Of a DNA stretch of 64,000 nt, positions 9,366 through 17,932 are shown piece after piece; positions within the stretch are counted from its first letter, which is position 1, and every line of letters begins with the position of its first letter. Below the pieces are notes generated by a model. That model was not told where the DNA came from and made no database searches. It saw nothing but the letters and a program-made list of their open reading frames with translations. The translations under genes were made by a program, and so were the position numbers. The DNA is from Acidimicrobiales bacterium (GTDB taxonomy: Bacteria > Actinomycetota > Acidimicrobiia > Acidimicrobiales > JADJXE01). The stretch lies in contig JADJXE010000001.1 in assembly GCA_016716005.1 (NCBI GenBank), forward strand, positions 3,299,001 to 3,363,000, read 5' to 3'.

Positions 9366-10796
9366 ATGCTCGACCTGCTGGAAGGCTTCATCCAAGAGCT
9401 CCGGGCCGCCGGCCTGCCGGTGTCGCTCACGGAGACCATCGACGCCATGGAGGCGGTGAAGCACATACCGCTCGAGGACCGCGAGGCGTTCAAGTACGCG
9501 CTGGCGGCGACCCTCGTGAAGAACCACGCCCACTGGCGTGCCTTCGAGACCGTGTTCGAGGTGTACTTCTCGCTCCGGGGTCCGCAGTACCAGGTGGGCG
9601 ACGACGGTGAGGGCAGGCCGGCACCCTGGCGCGAGCTGGAGATGCAGGGCCAGGGGGGCCAGCCCGGCGGGGGCGGGGCCATGGACGCCCTCTCGCCCGA
9701 GGAGCTGGCCGGCCTGCTGTACCGGGCCCTCCTCCAGGGCGACGACGCCATGATGCGGGCGATCTCCGCCCAGTCGGTCACGCGCTACGCGGGCATGGAG
9801 CCGGGCCGTCCGGTGGGCGGGACGTACTACCTGTACCGGACCCTCCGGAACCTCGATCTCGAGGGGATGCTCGAGCGCCTGATGGAGGCCGCTCGCCAGC
9901 AGGCGGGCGGCGTGCTCACGCCCCTCGAGGAGCGCCTGGAGCGCGACGAGTTCGAGGCGCGCATCGAGCAGGTCCGCAAGGAGATCGAGGCGGAGATCCG
10001 GCGCCGGCTGGTGGCCGACCGGGGCGTGGAGGCGATGGCCAAGACGCTCCGCAAGCCGCTCCCGGAGGACGTCGACTTCATGCACGCCACCCGCGACGAG
10101 ATGGCGAACCTGCGCCGGGCGCTGCACCCCCTCACGCGCAAGCTGGCCGTGCGGCTGGCCCGCAAGCGCCGCCACGGCCGCAAGGGCCCCCTCGACTTCC
10201 GCAGCACCGTGCGGCACTCCCTGAGCTACGGGGGCGTGCCGGCCGAGCCCAAGTTCCGCTACCCGCGCCCGGCCAAGCCCGAGATCATGGTGGTGGCCGA
10301 CATCTCGGGCTCGGTGGCGGCCTTCGCCCGCTTCACCCTCCACCTCGTCCACGCCATCTCCGGCCAGTTCTCGAAGGTGCGCTCCTTCGTCTTCATCGAC
10401 GGCCTCGACGAGGTCACCCGCTTCTTCGAGGGCGCCGAGGACATCACCGACGCGGTCCACCGCATCAACACCGAGGCCGATGTGGTGTGGGTCGACGGCC
10501 ACAGCGACTACGGCCACGCCTTCCAGGTGTTCTGGGACACCTTCGGTCGTGAGGTCGGCCCCAAGACCACCGTGCTGCTGCTGGGCGACGCCCGGAACAA
10601 CTACCACGCCTCCCAGGCGTGGATCATCAAGGAGATGCGCCAGCGGGCGCGCCACGTCTACTGGCTGAACCCCGAGCCCCGGTCCTACTGGGACACCGGC
10701 GACTCCATCATCTCCGAGTACGGCATCCACGCCGACGGCGTGTACGAGTGCCGCAACCTCCGCCAGCTCGAGCGGTTCGTCGAGATCCTGGCCTGA
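9366..10796 (+). CDS. VWA domain protein, CoxE-like partner of MoxR
   Basis: The 476-residue protein starts at ATG 9366. The N-terminal half is helical and highly charged, including a long acidic/basic stretch near residues 170-260. The C-terminal half is a von Willebrand A domain whose MIDAS motif reads VADISGSV near residue 312, followed by a Thr/Asp-containing LLLGDARNNY. No signal peptide or membrane segment is seen, so it should act in the cytoplasm with the MoxR ATPase encoded just upstream. The family is often annotated as CoxE or as a VWA-containing protein. The enzyme matured by this pair cannot be named from context. Confidence 0.88.
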   Translation: MLDLLEGFIQELRAAGLPVSLTETIDAMEAVKHIPLEDREAFKYALAATLVKNHAHWRAFETVFEVYFSLRGPQYQVGDDGEGRPAPWRELEMQGQGGQPGGGGAMDALSPEELAGLLYRALLQGDDAMMRAISAQSVTRYAGMEPGRPVGGTYYLYRTLRNLDLEGMLERLMEAARQQAGGVLTPLEERLERDEFEARIEQVRKEIEAEIRRRLVADRGVEAMAKTLRKPLPEDVDFMHATRDEMANLRRALHPLTRKLAVRLARKRRHGRKGPLDFRSTVRHSLSYGGVPAEPKFRYPRPAKPEIMVVADISGSVAAFARFTLHLVHAISGQFSKVRSFVFIDGLDEVTRFFEGAEDITDAVHRINTEADVVWVDGHSDYGHAFQVFWDTFGREVGPKTTVLLLGDARNNYHASQAWIIKEMRQRARHVYWLNPEPRSYWDTGDSIISEYGIHADGVYECRNLRQLERFVEILA

Positions 10797-10801
10797 CCGC
10801 C

Positions 10802-11491
10802 ATGGCGTCCCACCTCGCGCCGACCCGGCTGGTCCTCGTGCGTCACGGCGAGTCGGTCGTCACGGTCGACCGGGTGGTGGGCGGCCCGCGCACCTGCTCG
10901 GGCCTGTCGCCGCTCGGCCGCCGCCAGGCCGAGGCGCTGCGCGATCGGCTGGCCGCCACCGGGGAGCTGGCCGACGCCGACGTGCTGGTGTCGTCCACGA
11001 TGCCGCGGGCCCGTGAGACCGCCGAGATCCTCGCTCCGGCCCTGGGGGATCTGCCGGTGGTGGAGGACGACGCGCTGATCGAGCACCACCCCGGCGAGGC
11101 CGACGGCATCTCGTGGGACGACTTCGTCGACCGCTACGGGGTGCCCGACCTGGAGCGCGACCCGTACCTGCCGTTCGCCCCGGGAGCCGAGAGCCTGGCC
11201 GAGTTCCACCTTCGGGTGGGCCGCGCCCTGTTCGGCCTGGCCGACGCCCACGCCGGTCGGACCGCGGTGATCGCGTGCCACGGCGGCGTGGTCGACGTCG
11301 CCTTCCGGGCCTTCCTGCGGCTGCCCATGACGGCCCCGTTCGAGCTCCACACCGTCAACACCAGCCTCACCGAGCTGCAGCTCCCACCGGTGCCCGCGGG
11401 CGGCGACGGCGAGGCCGTCGCTCGGGCATCCCGGTGGCGGCTCGTCCGTTACAACGACGCGGCCCACCTCGCGGGCGTGCCCACCGCCTGA
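10802..11491 (+). CDS. Histidine phosphatase family protein (phosphoglycerate-mutase-like)
   Basis: The 229-residue protein starts 5 nt after the VWA gene. It carries the phosphohistidine motif LVLVRHGES at about residue 10, a second-half Arg/Glu region (STMPRARETAEIL), and the late catalytic His in ACHGGVVDVAFRAF. It belongs to the broad phosphatase clade rather than true glycolytic mutases. Substrate unknown. It probably belongs to the moxR-VWA transcription unit because of the spacing. It ends 37 bases from the convergent PaaX-like gene. Confidence 0.88.
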   Translation: MASHLAPTRLVLVRHGESVVTVDRVVGGPRTCSGLSPLGRRQAEALRDRLAATGELADADVLVSSTMPRARETAEILAPALGDLPVVEDDALIEHHPGEADGISWDDFVDRYGVPDLERDPYLPFAPGAESLAEFHLRVGRALFGLADAHAGRTAVIACHGGVVDVAFRAFLRLPMTAPFELHTVNTSLTELQLPPVPAGGDGEAVARASRWRLVRYNDAAHLAGVPTA

Positions 11492-11528
11492 CCGGCGGCC
11501 GTCGCGGCGGTTCGGGCGGGCGGCACCG

Positions 11529-12410
11529 TCAGCCGATGGTGGCCAGCATCTCGTCGAACAGGCGGAACAGGGCCGGGCGTTCGCGGCCCTCGCGGGCCCG
11601 CAGGCCGAGCCGGCGGCTCTTCCTCACCAGCTCGCGCGCCGCACGGCCCGGCCAGGGGCGGGGCAGCAGCTCCGGCGGGAGGTACGGGTCGATGGCCGCG
11701 CACTCCGCGTAGGCCACGCCGATGGCGAGGGCCAGGGGCAGGAACTCGGTGTCGGGAAGGCGTTCGCCGCGCGTGCGGAGCTGCTCGATGCGTGCCGGCA
11801 CACCGCTGTGCTCGGCCACGAAGCGCTCGTAGCGCGTGGCCACCTCGTCCAGCGGCCACAGGCGACGGGCCAGCTCACGCGGGTCGCGCGCGCCGCCCAC
11901 CTCCAGGTCCTCGGCGGTCACGAGGGTGAGGTGCCGGTCGACGCCCAGGCGCTCCGCCGCGGCCCTCACCTCGTCGTGCCAGGCGTGAGGCGACACGTAG
12001 AGGCCGCCGTGCACGGCCGCACCGCCGAGGTCGATCAGCCGATCCCTGAAGTCGTCGCGAGCCGAACGACGGGTCTCCGGCACGGCGTAGGCCACCAGGC
12101 GCCACCGGTGGTCCCAACCCCGCCCGGCCGCGTCCTGGAGGTAGGCGCGGCGGGTGTGGGACCACCTGGTGTCGAGATGGGCGCGGCCCGCCTCGGTGGC
12201 CTCGTAGCGGGCGGCGCGGCCCGAGCCGTGGCGGGTGAACAGCCCGTCGGCCACGAGTCGGCGCAGGTACGACCGGAGCTGCTCGGGCGTCTGTCCGCAG
12301 GCCGCCGCGACCGGGTAGAGCTCGTCGGCGTGGATGCTCCCGTCGTCGTGGGCCATGCCCAGCACCAGCAGCCTGGTCGGGATGGGGGCCGAGGCCGTCG
12401 ATCGGGACAC
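11529..12410 (-). CDS. PaaX-like transcriptional regulator
   Basis: The 293-residue protein has an N-terminal winged-helix region (PTRLLVLGMAHDDG, then a Y-LRRLVADGLFTRHGSGRAARYEAT wing) and a C-terminal PaaX-type region with the LPRPWPGRAARELV motif. PaaX regulators repress phenylacetate-type catabolic operons and respond to an acyl-CoA; no paa gene is present here, so the effector is open. GTG 12410 is preferred over 12452 because the same 14-bp arm stands exactly 3 nt before this GTG and before the divergent ppgK ATG. That symmetric arrangement could be an autoregulatory operator. Confidence 0.8.
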   Translation of the reverse strand: MSRSTASAPIPTRLLVLGMAHDDGSIHADELYPVAAACGQTPEQLRSYLRRLVADGLFTRHGSGRAARYEATEAGRAHLDTRWSHTRRAYLQDAAGRGWDHRWRLVAYAVPETRRSARDDFRDRLIDLGGAAVHGGLYVSPHAWHDEVRAAAERLGVDRHLTLVTAEDLEVGGARDPRELARRLWPLDEVATRYERFVAEHSGVPARIEQLRTRGERLPDTEFLPLALAIGVAYAECAAIDPYLPPELLPRPWPGRAARELVRKSRRLGLRAREGRERPALFRLFDEMLATIG

Positions 12411-12413
12411 GGG

Positions 12414-12469
12414 CGCATCCTCCCACCTCCGGTGGTCGCCCACGGCCGGCACGCCGGTGGGAGGATGCG
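12414..12469. promoter_or_regulatory. Perfect 14-bp inverted repeat between the divergent PaaX-like gene and ppgK
   Basis: CGCATCCTCCCACC (12414-12427) and GGTGGGAGGATGCG (12456-12469) are exact reverse complements separated by 28 bp. Each arm ends exactly 3 nt before a start codon (GTG 12410 on minus, ATG 12473 on plus). The arms contain GGGAGG, usable as Shine-Dalgarno, and GAGGAT, usable as a leaderless -10. They may be duplicated initiation signals, an operator, or both. Confidence 0.6.
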
Positions 12470-12472
12470 GGG

Positions 12473-13210
12473 ATGGAGCTCCTGGGCATCGACATCGGGG
12501 GCACGGGGATCAAGGGAGCGCCGGTCGATCTCGACCGGGGCGACCTGGCCCGGGCCCGCCACCGCATCCTCACGCCGCACCCCGCCACCCCGGACGCCGT
12601 CGCCGACGTGGTCTCGCAGGTCGTGGACCACTTCGACTCGTCGGGGCCGGTCGGCTGCACCTTCCCGGCACCGATCCGCCACGGCGTGCCGGTGATGGCG
12701 GCCAACGTCGACAAGGCCTGGATCGGCACCGATGCCCGTGCCCTGTTCGAGCGGCGCGCCGGGCGGACGTTCGTGGTGCTCAACGACGCCGACGCCGCGG
12801 GTGTCGCCGAGATGACGTACGGGGCCGGCAAGGGGCGGCGCGGCGTGGTGGTCATGGTCACCCTCGGCACCGGCATCGGCACCGCGCTCTTCGTCGACGG
12901 CACCCTCGTGCCGAACACCGAGCTCGGACACCTGGAGGTGCGCGGCAAGGACGCCGAGACCCGCGCCTCGGACCGGGCGCGCACCACGAAGGAGATGTCC
13001 TGGGAGAAGTGGGGGCGGAACCTCAACGACTACCTGGTCGCGATCGAGCGGCTCCTCTGGCCGGAGCTCATCATCCTGGGCGGGGGCGTCAGCAAGAAGA
13101 GCGAGAAGTTCATCCATCTCCTCGAAGTCGACGCCGAGATCGAGCCGGCGGCGCTCCAGAACGAGGCCGGCATCATCGGTGCCGCGCTGGCGGCGCGCGC
13201 TTCGGTCTGA
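12473..13210 (+). CDS. ppgK: Polyphosphate glucokinase
   Basis: PpgK phosphorylates glucose using inorganic polyphosphate, and often ATP, feeding glycolysis in actinobacteria. The 245-residue protein opens with the ROK phosphate-binding motif GIDIGGTGIKGAPVD. The nucleotide/phosphate loop VMVTLGTGIGTALF follows, then the PpgK-type NTELGHLEVRGKDAE, and a late LIILGGGVSKKSEKF. It keeps the conserved catalytic Asp in LNDADAAG. Length and motif order are those of PpgK rather than of ATP-only ROK kinases. It is divergent from the PaaX-like regulator, with a shared 14-bp inverted repeat. Confidence 0.95.
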   Translation: MELLGIDIGGTGIKGAPVDLDRGDLARARHRILTPHPATPDAVADVVSQVVDHFDSSGPVGCTFPAPIRHGVPVMAANVDKAWIGTDARALFERRAGRTFVVLNDADAAGVAEMTYGAGKGRRGVVVMVTLGTGIGTALFVDGTLVPNTELGHLEVRGKDAETRASDRARTTKEMSWEKWGRNLNDYLVAIERLLWPELIILGGGVSKKSEKFIHLLEVDAEIEPAALQNEAGIIGAALAARASV

Positions 13211-13266
13211 GCCAGCCGGGACGGCTGCCGCCGTCGCGCGCCGGGTGTCGGGCGCCGGGCGCCGGA

Positions 13267-14613
13267 TCAGCCCCGGAGCAGCTCCGCGACCCGGAAGGCC
13301 AGGTCGATCGACTGACGGGCGTTCAGTCGCGGGTCGCACATGGTCTCGTACCGCTGGTCGAGGTGGTGATCGAGGATCTCCTCGGCCCCGCCGAGGCACT
13401 CGGTGACATCGTCGCCGGTGAGCTCCACGTGCACGCCCCCTGGCCAGGTGCCCTCGGCCCGGTGGGCGGCGAAGAAGCCCACGATCTCGGCCATCACCTT
13501 GTCGAAGTGGCGGGTCTTGCGCCCGCTGGCGCTGGTGAAGGTGTTGGCGTGCATCGGGTCGCACGCCCACACCACCGGATGCCCGCTCTGGCGCACGGCG
13601 CGCAGGAGGGGCCGCAGGCGCTCCTCGACCTGGTCGGCGCCCATGCGAGCGATGAGGGTGAGCCGGCCGGGGACGCGCCCGGGGTCGAGGCGCCGGCACA
13701 GGGCGACCACCTCGTCGGGGGTGGCCGACGGGCCGATCTTGCACCCGATGGGGTTGCCCACGCCACGGAGGAACTCGACGTGCGCACCGTCGAGCTGGCG
13801 GGTCCGCTCCCCGATCCAGAGCAGGTGCGCCGAGCAGTCGTACCAGGAGCCGGTGAGCGAGTCCTCCCGGGTGAGAGCCTCCTCGTAGCCGAGGATCAGC
13901 GCCTCGTGGCTCGTGTAGAACTCGACCTGGTGGAGCGAGTGCTCCCGGCCGAGGTCGATCCCGCAGGCACGCATGAAGCGCATGGCCCGCTCGATCTCCG
14001 AGGCGATCGCCTCGTAGCGCTGGCCCTCGCGACTGCTGGCGACGAACGCCTGGTTCCAGGCGTGCACCCGGGACAGGTCGGCGAACCCGCCCTTGGTGAA
14101 GGCCCGCACCAGGTTGAGGGTCGACGCGGACTGGTTGTACGCCTGGATGAGGCGCTCGGCGTCGGGCACCCGGGCCTCGGGCACGAAGGCGATGTCGTTC
14201 ACGATGTGACCCCGGAAGGACGGCAGCTCCACCTGGTCCTGGCGCTCGGTGGCGGCCGATCGGGGCTTGGCGAACTGGCCGGCCATGCGGCCGACCTTCA
14301 CCACCGGCATGCCGCCCGAGTACATGAGCACGACCGCCATCTGGAGGATCACGCGCAGCTTCTCGCGGATGCTCACGGCCGAGAAGTCGTCGAAGCTCTC
14401 GGCGCAGTCGCCGGCCTGCAGCAGGAAGGCCTGGCCGGCGGCGACCGTGGCCAGGTCGGCGGTGAGCGCCCGGGCCTCGCCCGCGAACACGAGCGGCGGC
14501 ATGGCGGCGATCTGCTTCAGGGCCCGGTCGAGGGCAGCCTCGTCGGGCCAGTCGGGTTGCTGGGCCGCCGGATGGTCGCGCCACGACGACGGGGTCCACG
14601 GCTGAGTGGTCAC
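13267..14613 (-). CDS. aroG: Class II 3-deoxy-7-phosphoheptulonate (DAHP) synthase
   Basis: This enzyme condenses phosphoenolpyruvate and erythrose-4-phosphate, the first step of the shikimate pathway. The 448-residue protein is of the plant/actinobacterial class II type: LLQAGDCAESFDDF near residue 70, GRMAGQFAKPRS, the ERTRQLDGAHVEFLRG region, NPIGCKIGPS, and VWACDPMHANTF. Start GTG 14613 gives the usual family length; an in-frame upstream region adds nothing recognisable. The gene ends 56 bp from the convergent ppgK stop. Other aro genes are not adjacent. Confidence 0.96.
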   Translation of the reverse strand: MTTQPWTPSSWRDHPAAQQPDWPDEAALDRALKQIAAMPPLVFAGEARALTADLATVAAGQAFLLQAGDCAESFDDFSAVSIREKLRVILQMAVVLMYSGGMPVVKVGRMAGQFAKPRSAATERQDQVELPSFRGHIVNDIAFVPEARVPDAERLIQAYNQSASTLNLVRAFTKGGFADLSRVHAWNQAFVASSREGQRYEAIASEIERAMRFMRACGIDLGREHSLHQVEFYTSHEALILGYEEALTREDSLTGSWYDCSAHLLWIGERTRQLDGAHVEFLRGVGNPIGCKIGPSATPDEVVALCRRLDPGRVPGRLTLIARMGADQVEERLRPLLRAVRQSGHPVVWACDPMHANTFTSASGRKTRHFDKVMAEIVGFFAAHRAEGTWPGGVHVELTGDDVTECLGGAEEILDHHLDQRYETMCDPRLNARQSIDLAFRVAELLRG

Positions 14614-14728
14614 GGCGTACCAGCGTGACGGGTCGGCACCCTGTCGCGCAACGTGGTTCGGGCCCGATGCCGACGCCCCCAGCGGGGCGGCCGCGCGATC
14701 AGGGGGTTCCCCGGGCGGGTGGCGGCGA

Positions 14729-15556
14729 TCAGGCGGCGACGATGGTGGCTGCGCCGTCGCGGAGCTCGTTCACCGCACGCTTCACGAGCCGGCGGGCGGC
14801 CTCGGCGGTCACGCCGAGCTCCTCGCCGACCTCGCGGAAGCTGCGGCGCCGGCCGTCACGCAGGCCGAACCGCTGCTCCACGGCGAAGCGGGCGCGATCG
14901 TCGAGGGCGCTGAGGAGCTCGTCGACGAGGTCGAGCTCGGCCTGGTCGAGCAGCATCTGCTCGGGTCCCGGTCGGCCGTCGGAGAGCAGGTCGATCAGCG
15001 GGGAGTCGCCCTCGTCGCCGACGCTGCGGTCGAGCGAGGTGGGCGTGGTGAGGCGGTGCAGCCGGGCGTGCTCCTCGTCGAGCTCGTCACCGTCGCCGGA
15101 CACCTGGCGGAGGGCGGCCCGGAGGCCGGCCGAGCGGTCGCCGGGGAGACGGACGAGGCTGGCCTTCTGGTCGAGGGCCCGGCCGATGGCCTGGCGGATC
15201 CAGAAGGTGGCGTACGTGGAGAACTTGAAGCCCTTCCGCCAGTCGAACTTGTCGACGGCGTGCTCGAGGCCCAGGTTGCCCTCCTGGACCAGGTCGAGCA
15301 GCTCCATGCCCGGCGGCAGGGGGTACCGGCGGGCGATGCTCACGACCAGGCGCAGGTTCGCCCGGATGAACCGGTCCTTGGCCCGGATGGCCTCACGGAC
15401 GGCTGCGTGCAGCTCGTCGGAACGGTCGCCGGCGTCGACGCGCTTCTGCGCGGCGCGCCCGGCTTCGATCGTCTTGGCGAGCTCGCGCTCTTCCTCCGCG
15501 GTGAGGAGGGGGACGAGGCCGATCTCGTTCAGGTAGAGGCCCACGGAGTCAGTCAT
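14729..15556 (-). CDS. RNA polymerase sigma-70 family factor (group 2-like)
   Basis: The 275-residue protein starts at ATG 15556; the open frame extends further upstream, but only across the divergent nadD. Region 1.2 is SVGLYLNEIGLVPLLTAEEE. Region 2 includes NLRLVVSIARRY, LLDLVQEGNLGLEHAVDKFD and FSTYATFWIRQAI. A short region 3 follows, then region 4 with FREVGEELGVTAEAARRLVKRA as the -35-reading helix-turn-helix. It lacks a long region 1.1, so it is an alternative or group 2 factor and not the main housekeeping sigma. No anti-sigma gene is adjacent. Its regulon cannot be inferred here. Confidence 0.9.
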   Translation of the reverse strand: MTDSVGLYLNEIGLVPLLTAEEERELAKTIEAGRAAQKRVDAGDRSDELHAAVREAIRAKDRFIRANLRLVVSIARRYPLPPGMELLDLVQEGNLGLEHAVDKFDWRKGFKFSTYATFWIRQAIGRALDQKASLVRLPGDRSAGLRAALRQVSGDGDELDEEHARLHRLTTPTSLDRSVGDEGDSPLIDLLSDGRPGPEQMLLDQAELDLVDELLSALDDRARFAVEQRFGLRDGRRRSFREVGEELGVTAEAARRLVKRAVNELRDGAATIVAA

Positions 15557-15679
15557 GGCAGGTGGGGGAACGCGAATCGCGGCCGTGTCATTCCCGAGGC
15601 CCCTGTGACCCACGCCACACGCAGCCGAGGGCCCTCCGCGGTGGGCGGGGGCGTGCGGCTCCCCGACCGGGTGCGACCC

Positions 15680-15694
15680 TAGACTCCGACCGTG
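15680..15694 (+). promoter_or_regulatory. Leaderless promoter of nadD: TAGACT, 6 nt before GTG
   Basis: TAGACT (15680-15685) precedes GTG 15692 by 6 nt with no ribosome-binding site between. It lies in the divergent region between the sigma factor and nadD. Confidence 0.65.
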
Positions 15695-16291
15695 GCCGGA
15701 GGGGAGGGGCGTCGCGTCGGCGTGTTCGGGGGCACGTTCGACCCTCCCCACGTGGGCCATCTGGTCGTGGCGGTGAACGTCCGGTACGCGCTCGCCCTCG
15801 ACGTGCTGCTGCTGGTCGTGGCCCGCGAGCCCTGGCAGAAGACCGCCCAGCGCCAGGTCACGGCGGCCGAGGATCGCTTCGCCCTGGTGGAGGCGGCGGT
15901 GGGGGACGTCCCCGGCATCGAGGCCTGCCGGCTCGAGCTCGACCGCAGGGGTCCCTCGTACACCGCAGACACGCTGGAGGCCCTGCACGCCGCCGAGCCC
16001 GACGCCGAGCTGTTCATGATCCTCGGCAGTGACGCTGCGGCCGGGCTGCCGACCTGGGAGCGGGTCGACGACGTCCGACCGCTCGCCACCGTGGTCGAGG
16101 TGGACCGCCCCGGAGCGGTCACCGCACCTCCGCCCAGCGGCTGGCGGTGGGTGCAGGTCGAGGCCCCACGCCTCGAGGTGTCGAGCACCGATCTCCGGGC
16201 CCGCTTCGCCGACGGTCGGCCCCTCGACTACCTGATCACCCGTCCGGTCATCGACTGCATCCGGGCACGGGGACTGTACGGGTCGGCGTGA
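15692..16291 (+). CDS. nadD: Nicotinate-nucleotide adenylyltransferase
   Basis: NadD transfers AMP to nicotinate mononucleotide to make deamido-NAD in NAD synthesis. The 199-residue protein has the nucleotidyltransferase motif GVFGGTFDPPHVGHL at residues 9-23. The later ISSTxxR-type signature appears as VSSTDLRARFADG, followed by YLITRPVIDCIRARGLY at the C-terminus. GTG 15692 sits directly after a TAGACT box. Its TGA overlaps the next gene's GTG (GTGA), and rsfS follows; nadD next to rsfS is a common bacterial order. Confidence 0.96.
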   Translation: MAGGEGRRVGVFGGTFDPPHVGHLVVAVNVRYALALDVLLLVVAREPWQKTAQRQVTAAEDRFALVEAAVGDVPGIEACRLELDRRGPSYTADTLEALHAAEPDAELFMILGSDAAAGLPTWERVDDVRPLATVVEVDRPGAVTAPPPSGWRWVQVEAPRLEVSSTDLRARFADGRPLDYLITRPVIDCIRARGLYGSA

Positions 16292-17892
16292 GCGACCTCC
16301 TGCCCCCCGAGCCGAAGGTCGCGGCGGGTGTGGCCGTGGGAGGCGTCGAGCCGGACAGGGATGCTGACGGCGACGCGCCGGTTGCGGGTGCCGGCGTCGA
16401 GGTGGCGGCCGACGCAGCGGCCGACCCCGAGGCGCGGGGTGTCGCTGCGGAGGTCGGTTCGGCTGGCGGTGAGGGTGCCGAGGCGCGGGGTGTCGCTGCG
16501 GAGGTCGGTTCGGCTGGCGGTGAGGGTGCCGAGGCGCGGGGTGTCGCTGCGGAGGTCGGTTCGGCTGGCGGTGAGGGTGCCGAGGCGCGGGGTGTCGCTG
16601 CGGAGGTCGCGCCGGCGGAGGAGTACCTCCCGGCGAACCGCCGGACGCGGCGGCGACGCCCGCACGGCCTGCTCACCCTCGCGGCCTCGCTGGTGCTCGC
16701 CGCGCTCATCCCGGCCTTCGCCGCCGTGGGGGGACTCACCCTCATCGACAGCAGGGACGGCCGGACGATCTTCCTCGACGGCTCCCGCGCCGTCACGGTG
16801 CTGCCCGAGACCCCCACCGCGCTGCTCGTCGAGACCGCACCCGACGGCACGCTGTCGGGCCTCACGATGCTGGCCCTGGGGCCGTCGGGCAAGGGCGGCG
16901 CGGTCGTCTTCGTCCCCGTCGGCACCGAGACCGCGCTCCCGTCGGGGACGGTCGATCGCCTGGCCGTGGCCTACGACCAGGGGGGCCTCGATCAGCTCCG
17001 CGAGGCGGTCGAGGGGCTCCTCGGTGTGCGGTTCGACCTCGTGGTGCCCCTCGACGAGCGGGGGTGGACCCAGCTGGTGGCCCCCCAGGGGCCGGTGACG
17101 GTCGAGCTGCTCGACCCGGTCCAGCGGGAGGAGGCGCCGGGCCAGGTGGCCGAGGTCTTCCCAGCGGGACCCAACGTGGTCCAGCCGGGCGACGTGAGCG
17201 GCTTCCTCGCGACCACGAGCGTCCGAGAGACGGAGCTGGCCAGGCTCACCCGCCACGAGGCCTTCTGGCGGGCGTGGCTCGACCAGCAGGCCGCGACGAC
17301 GGCGGGCACGGACGGCACGGTGGTGTCGACGACGCTCCCGGTCGCCGACGAGCCCGGCACCCAGCTCGACCTGCCCACGTTCGTGCAGGACCTGGCGGCG
17401 GGGCCGGTGCTGTTCGTGACCTTGCCGGTGCTGGTCCCCGAGGCGCCGTCGGCCGACGGGCTCGACCGCTACGAGCCCGACACCACGCCGATCCGGCTGC
17501 TCATGGCCGAGATCTCGCCCGGTGCCGTCGTGGCGAGCACCGGTGGCGCCCGGGTCCGGATCGTCAACCCCACCGGCGACCCCGAGGTGCTCAGTCGGCT
17601 CGCGGGCCAGCTCGTGTTCCTCGGCGTGAACCTGATCATCGTTGGCGACAGCGCCGACCCGGCACCGCCGCAGACGCAGGTCGTCTACTACGGCGACAAC
17701 CTTCCGGCGGCCGAGGTGCTGGCCGAGCTGCTCGGCACCGGCGAGATCGCGAAGAGCGACGAGCTGCTCGAGGGTCTCGACGTGACCATCGTCGTCGGGA
17801 CCGACCTGGTCGACCGGCTGACGGTCCCCAGCACGACCGTCGGCCCGATCGGCCCACCCCTCTCCACCGCGGAGGGCGGGACCACTGGCTGA
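16288..17892 (+). CDS. LCP/LytR_C-like membrane protein with N-terminal 51-bp repeats
   Basis: The 534-residue protein starts at GTG 16288, overlapping nadD. Residues 1-107 are acidic and Ala/Gly-rich and include three exact copies plus a partial copy of the 17-residue unit EARGVAAEVGSAGGEGA. A basic stretch (NRRTRRRRPHG) then precedes one membrane helix at about 129-152, giving N-in, C-out topology. The outer part first resembles a divergent LytR-CpsA-Psr domain (AVAYDQGGLDQLREAVEGLLG), then a LytR_C-type domain (RIVNPTG, VVYYGDN, VTIVVGTDL). The usual Arg-rich catalytic positions of LCP ligases are not evident, so activity is doubtful. A cell-envelope role is inferred. Confidence 0.75.
   Translation: MSDLLPPEPKVAAGVAVGGVEPDRDADGDAPVAGAGVEVAADAAADPEARGVAAEVGSAGGEGAEARGVAAEVGSAGGEGAEARGVAAEVGSAGGEGAEARGVAAEVAPAEEYLPANRRTRRRRPHGLLTLAASLVLAALIPAFAAVGGLTLIDSRDGRTIFLDGSRAVTVLPETPTALLVETAPDGTLSGLTMLALGPSGKGGAVVFVPVGTETALPSGTVDRLAVAYDQGGLDQLREAVEGLLGVRFDLVVPLDERGWTQLVAPQGPVTVELLDPVQREEAPGQVAEVFPAGPNVVQPGDVSGFLATTSVRETELARLTRHEAFWRAWLDQQAATTAGTDGTVVSTTLPVADEPGTQLDLPTFVQDLAAGPVLFVTLPVLVPEAPSADGLDRYEPDTTPIRLLMAEISPGAVVASTGGARVRIVNPTGDPEVLSRLAGQLVFLGVNLIIVGDSADPAPPQTQVVYYGDNLPAAEVLAELLGTGEIAKSDELLEGLDVTIVVGTDLVDRLTVPSTTVGPIGPPLSTAEGGTTG
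16429..16608 (+). repeat. Perfect 51-bp minisatellite, 3 full copies plus 27 bp
   Basis: Copies at 16429-16479, 16480-16530 and 16531-16581 are identical; 16582-16608 repeats the first 27 bases. The unit is 17 codons, so copy-number change keeps the frame. Exact DNA identity, not only protein identity, points to recent slippage or recombination. Confidence 0.97.
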
Positions 17893-17932
17893 GCGACGCC
17901 GAGCCCGGCCGGAGGTCGACGTCCGCCCCTGG

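Noticed and set aside
8479..10796. Carbon monoxide dehydrogenase maturation genes (CoxD/CoxE)
   Set aside because: The MoxR-VWA pair is general; no molybdopterin dehydrogenase subunit genes are nearby, so I do not assign that role.
13213..13227. Terminator hairpin after ppgK (CAGCC/GGCTG)
   Set aside because: Only a 5-bp stem and no U-tract in a GC-rich background; too weak to list.
16429..16608. Possible CRISPR array at the 51-bp repeats
   Set aside because: The copies are directly adjacent with no spacers and lie in frame inside a coding gene.
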